Source: an uncultured Eubacteriales bacterium
Lineage (GTDB): Bacteria > Bacillota_A > Clostridia > Peptostreptococcales > Anaerovoracaceae
Direction of reading: 5' to 3'
NCBI GenBank assembly: GCA_902774195.1
Contig: CACYHM010000036.1
Location: 1 to 8,360, forward strand
DNA length: 8,360 nucleotides
In this document: piece by piece, positions 5,970 to 8,360 of the stretch
Layout: each line of letters begins with the position of its first letter
Numbering within the stretch: position 1 is the first letter of the stretch
Program-made: the position numbers and the translations under genes
The notes under the pieces: model-generated
Database searches by the model: none
Seen by the model: the letters and a program-made list of their open reading frames with translations, nothing else
Told to the model about the DNA's origin: nothing

Positions 5970-8312
5970 ATGTCCAACAAGTACATCGGACAGGCGGTGA
6001 CCAGGCTGGATGCGCACGACAAGGCGATGGGGCGCATCAAGTACACAGATGATATGTGCGGCAAAGACGCGCTCGTCATCAGGGTGCTCCATTCGACAGT
6101 GGCTAACGGCATCGTCAAGTCGATCGACACGAGCGAGGCAGAGAAAGTACCGGGCGTGGTACGCGTCTTCACATGCTTCGATCTCAAGGAAAAACACTAC
6201 TTCCCGACCGCGGGCCATCCGTGGTCTACAGACCCTGCTCATCAGGACATTGCCGACCGTCTCATCATGACGGATCATCCGCTGTTCTACGGCGATGATA
6301 TCGGCGCCGTGGTGGCAGAGGATGAGGTCGCCGCGCAGCAGGCTCTTGCGCTGCTCGAAAAGAGCGTCGAATACGAGGAGCTTCCTTTCGTTCTCGATGC
6401 GCAGGAGGCCATGAAAGATGACGCTCCTCTGCTGCACGAGAAATTCCCGAACAACGTGCTCGCTCATACCGAGATACACATGGGAAGCGTAGAGGAAGCA
6501 ATAAAGGAGCCGGGCCTCACAAAGGTCGAAGGCTGGTATGAGACGCAGCCTGTGCAGCACTGCCACATAGAGAACTTCATCTGCTATGCCTACGGCGAAG
6601 GAGACAGGACTGTCGTGGTCACGTCTACCCAGATACCGCACATCGTCCGCAGGGTCATCGGCCAGGCGACGGGAATGGACTGGGGAAAGTTCAGAGTCAT
6701 CAAGCCGTATGTGGGCGGCGGTTTCGGAAACAAGCAGGATGTCCTGTACGAACCTCTCTGCGCATGGATAAGCATCCAGCTTGGCGGGCGCCTCGTAAAG
6801 CTCGACGTACCTCGCGAAGAGACCTTCGTCAGCAACCGTATCAGACACGCGATCAGATACCACATCACATCGTGGATGCGTCCTGACGGCAGTTTCGCCG
6901 CGAGGACGATCAAGGCATGGTGCAACAACGGAGCTTACAGCTCGCATGGCCACGCCATCGCTGCCAAGGGCCTGAACGCCTTCCCGCAGCTTTATCCGTG
7001 CGACAACATCGACGGAGAGACCTGGACGGTCTACACCAACCGTTCGGTCGCAGGCGCGATGAGAGGATACGGCATGCCGCAGGCGAGCTACGCATTCGAA
7101 TGCCACGCTGAGGACTGCGCGAGGGCCATGAAGATGGATCCGCTCGAGTTCCGCAGAAAGAACCTCATGCCTGTCGGGTACTATCACGCGTTCTCGAAGA
7201 ACGAGCTTTATTCGGATACGTTCAACCAGTGCTTCGACAAGGGCGCTGAGATCATCGGATACTACGACAAGGTAAAGAAGTACGCAAAGCAGACCGGCGA
7301 TATCAGGCGCGGTATCGCGGTATCGACATTCTGGTACAACACCGCAGTCTATCCGATCGCTCTCGAGACATCATCGTGCCGCTTAGTGATGAATCAGGAC
7401 GGCTCGGTGCAGTTCCAGCTCGGCGAGACAGAGATCGGCCAGGGCGCAGATACGGTAGCCGCCCAGATGATAGCCGATACTGTAGGGATCCCATTCAGCA
7501 TGGTGCATCCGGTATCCTGCCAGGATACGGACATAACGCCGTTCGGGACCGGTGTATACGCTTCCAGAGGCACGTATACGCTTGGTTTCTCGGTAAAGCA
7601 GACTGCTCTGCTTCTCAGAGACAAAATACTCGAGGCGGCTCATCAGTTCACCCGCATGCCTGTCTACAACCTCGACCTCGTCGACGGAAAGATCATCAGG
7701 ACGACGGATGGGCGAGAGCTCATGACGATAGGAGAGCTTGCGCTTTCGAAGCTCTACACTACAGAAGGCTCGCAGCATCTGACCGCCGAGTCGACATACC
7801 AGATAAAGTCCAACGCATACTCTTTCGGATGCTGCTTCGCAGAGGTCGAAGTGGACATCCCGATGTGCAGGGTGAGGCTGCTCAATATAGTGAACGTCCA
7901 TGACTGCGGACAGGTCATAAATCCTCTGCTCGCGTCCGGACAGGTCCACGGCGGGCAGAGCATGGGAATAGGCTACGCCCTTTCGGAAAAACTCATCTGG
8001 GACGAGAAGACGGGCAGACCTCTGAACAACAACCTGCTCGACTACAAGCTGTCGTCGTTCATGGATCACCCGAGACTGAACGCTGCATTCGTCGAGAATT
8101 ATGAACCGACGAGCGCTTACGGCACCAAGGGCCTCGGCGAGCCGCCAGCATGCCCGGTCGCTCCTGCGATCAGGAATGCCATAGGACAGGCGACTGGACT
8201 CTACATAAACGAGCTCCCGCTGTCGCCTCACACGCTGTTCCGCGAATTCACCGAAGCGGGACTCATAAACGACCCGTGGAGACAGGAAGAACAGGGAAAG
8301 GAGGGCAGGTAG
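5970..8312 (+). CDS. xdhA: XdhA, xanthine dehydrogenase molybdopterin-binding subunit
   Basis: This is the catalytic large subunit of a three-subunit molybdenum hydroxylase; it hydroxylates a purine-type substrate at the molybdenum centre. Residues about 15-150 form the alpha/beta hammerhead domain and the rest the two-part molybdopterin-binding domain. Expected motifs are visible: VQHCHIE with Gln196 (bovine Gln767 position), GGGFGNKQ (249-256), AMRGYGMPQ with Arg365 (bovine Arg880), the cofactor loop GETEIGQGADT (485-495), YASRGT (530-535) and GLGEPP with Glu724, the catalytic base (bovine Glu1261). Gln256 occupies the place of bovine Glu802. The 780-aa length is close to E. coli XdhA (about 752). 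AGGGAGGG six bases upstream supports the start. No in-frame TGA is present, so any selenium would be a cofactor ligand and not selenocysteine. Substrate assignment to xanthine is by family; other purines or N-heterocycles remain possible. Confidence 0.88.
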   Translation: MSNKYIGQAVTRLDAHDKAMGRIKYTDDMCGKDALVIRVLHSTVANGIVKSIDTSEAEKVPGVVRVFTCFDLKEKHYFPTAGHPWSTDPAHQDIADRLIMTDHPLFYGDDIGAVVAEDEVAAQQALALLEKSVEYEELPFVLDAQEAMKDDAPLLHEKFPNNVLAHTEIHMGSVEEAIKEPGLTKVEGWYETQPVQHCHIENFICYAYGEGDRTVVVTSTQIPHIVRRVIGQATGMDWGKFRVIKPYVGGGFGNKQDVLYEPLCAWISIQLGGRLVKLDVPREETFVSNRIRHAIRYHITSWMRPDGSFAARTIKAWCNNGAYSSHGHAIAAKGLNAFPQLYPCDNIDGETWTVYTNRSVAGAMRGYGMPQASYAFECHAEDCARAMKMDPLEFRRKNLMPVGYYHAFSKNELYSDTFNQCFDKGAEIIGYYDKVKKYAKQTGDIRRGIAVSTFWYNTAVYPIALETSSCRLVMNQDGSVQFQLGETEIGQGADTVAAQMIADTVGIPFSMVHPVSCQDTDITPFGTGVYASRGTYTLGFSVKQTALLLRDKILEAAHQFTRMPVYNLDLVDGKIIRTTDGRELMTIGELALSKLYTTEGSQHLTAESTYQIKSNAYSFGCCFAEVEVDIPMCRVRLLNIVNVHDCGQVINPLLASGQVHGGQSMGIGYALSEKLIWDEKTGRPLNNNLLDYKLSSFMDHPRLNAAFVENYEPTSAYGTKGLGEPPACPVAPAIRNAIGQATGLYINELPLSPHTLFREFTEAGLINDPWRQEEQGKEGR
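8299..8305 (+). promoter_or_regulatory. Ribosome binding site of the gene after xdhA
   Basis: AGGAGGG inside the last codons of xdhA lies 8 bases before an ATG at 8314. It is a near-perfect Shine-Dalgarno site and the main support for a coding region starting at the window edge. Confidence 0.75.
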
Positions 8313-8313
8313 T

Positions 8314-8360
8314 ATGTATGACATGAAAGCGCTGTATGAAGCCGAAAGCGTAAAGGATGC
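8314..8360 (+). CDS. Partial gene start, probably FAD-binding subunit (XdhB type)
   Basis: Only 15 codons are in the window, reading MYDMKALYEAESVKD before the cut. The start lies one base after the xdhA stop and has a strong ribosome binding site. FAD-binding subunits of molybdenum hydroxylases usually begin with M-[YF]-D, then a Tyr, an Ala-Ser/Thr pair and an acidic helix (the pattern of E. coli XdhB). In E. coli the FAD subunit gene follows xdhA directly. Similarity of so short a piece is suggestive only, so the identity rests mostly on gene order. Confidence 0.6.
   Translation, partial: MYDMKALYEAESVKD

Noticed and set aside
5136..7187. A 683-codon open frame on the minus strand opposite merR and xdhA
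   Set aside because: It lies wholly antisense to two genes with clear family motifs. Its translation is rich in Arg, His and Val with no recognisable domain, as expected for a shadow of GC-biased codons.
5970..8312. Possible selenocysteine in XdhA
   Set aside because: There is no in-frame TGA, and selenium in this enzyme class is known as a labile cofactor ligand.
7383..8324. A 313-codon minus-strand frame opposite the end of xdhA
   Set aside because: It is antisense to the catalytic part of xdhA and has the same shadow composition, with no motif.

Overview
This window looks like chromosomal DNA of an anaerobic Bacillota, most likely a clostridial/Eubacteriales lineage of moderate GC. The grounds are purine-rich Shine-Dalgarno sites, heavy use of AGG/AGA for Arg and ATA for Ile, a short Lys-rich lipoprotein signal, a ModC with a clostridial-style C-terminal domain, and a YqeC-type selenium-hydroxylase accessory protein. 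The taxonomic call is an inference from style and gene content; no marker gene is present.

The theme is a molybdenum hydroxylase (xanthine dehydrogenase type) and its supply chain. On the left, four closely spaced plus-strand genes form an apparent operon. modA, modB and modC make a complete molybdate ABC importer: lipoprotein binding protein, permease and ATPase. They are followed 13 bases later by an XdhC-family maturation factor, which in this family loads the terminal sulfur (or selenium) ligand onto the molybdenum cofactor. The XdhC-family protein has its two domains in the reverse of the textbook order.

Meeting it tail to tail, with only 3 bases between the stop codons, is a minus-strand gene for a two-domain protein. 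It joins an N-terminal YqeC-like P-loop domain (selenium-dependent hydroxylase accessory) to a C-terminal MocA-like cytidylyltransferase domain. A 201-base intergenic region separates this gene from a divergent plus-strand unit. That region holds a good sigma-A type promoter for the rightward unit, an 8-bp perfect inverted repeat, and a second copy of its half-site inside the promoter spacer.

The rightward unit starts with a MerR-family regulator that has a GyrI/BmrR-like effector domain. It continues with the large molybdopterin-binding subunit XdhA (780 aa) and the first 15 codons of what is probably the FAD-binding subunit XdhB, cut by the window end.

A coherent reading (inference) is: molybdate import by ModABC, cytidylylation of molybdopterin by the MocA domain, sulfuration or selenation by the XdhC-like and YqeC parts, and insertion into XdhA, with the MerR protein controlling expression. 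No mobile element, CRISPR array, tRNA or rRNA was seen. Essentially all DNA is accounted for by genes except the 201-base divergent region. I see no wholly unknown system. The unusual points are the YqeC-MocA fusion, the permuted XdhC-like protein, a Gln at the position of the purine-binding Glu of XdhA, and the operator layout.
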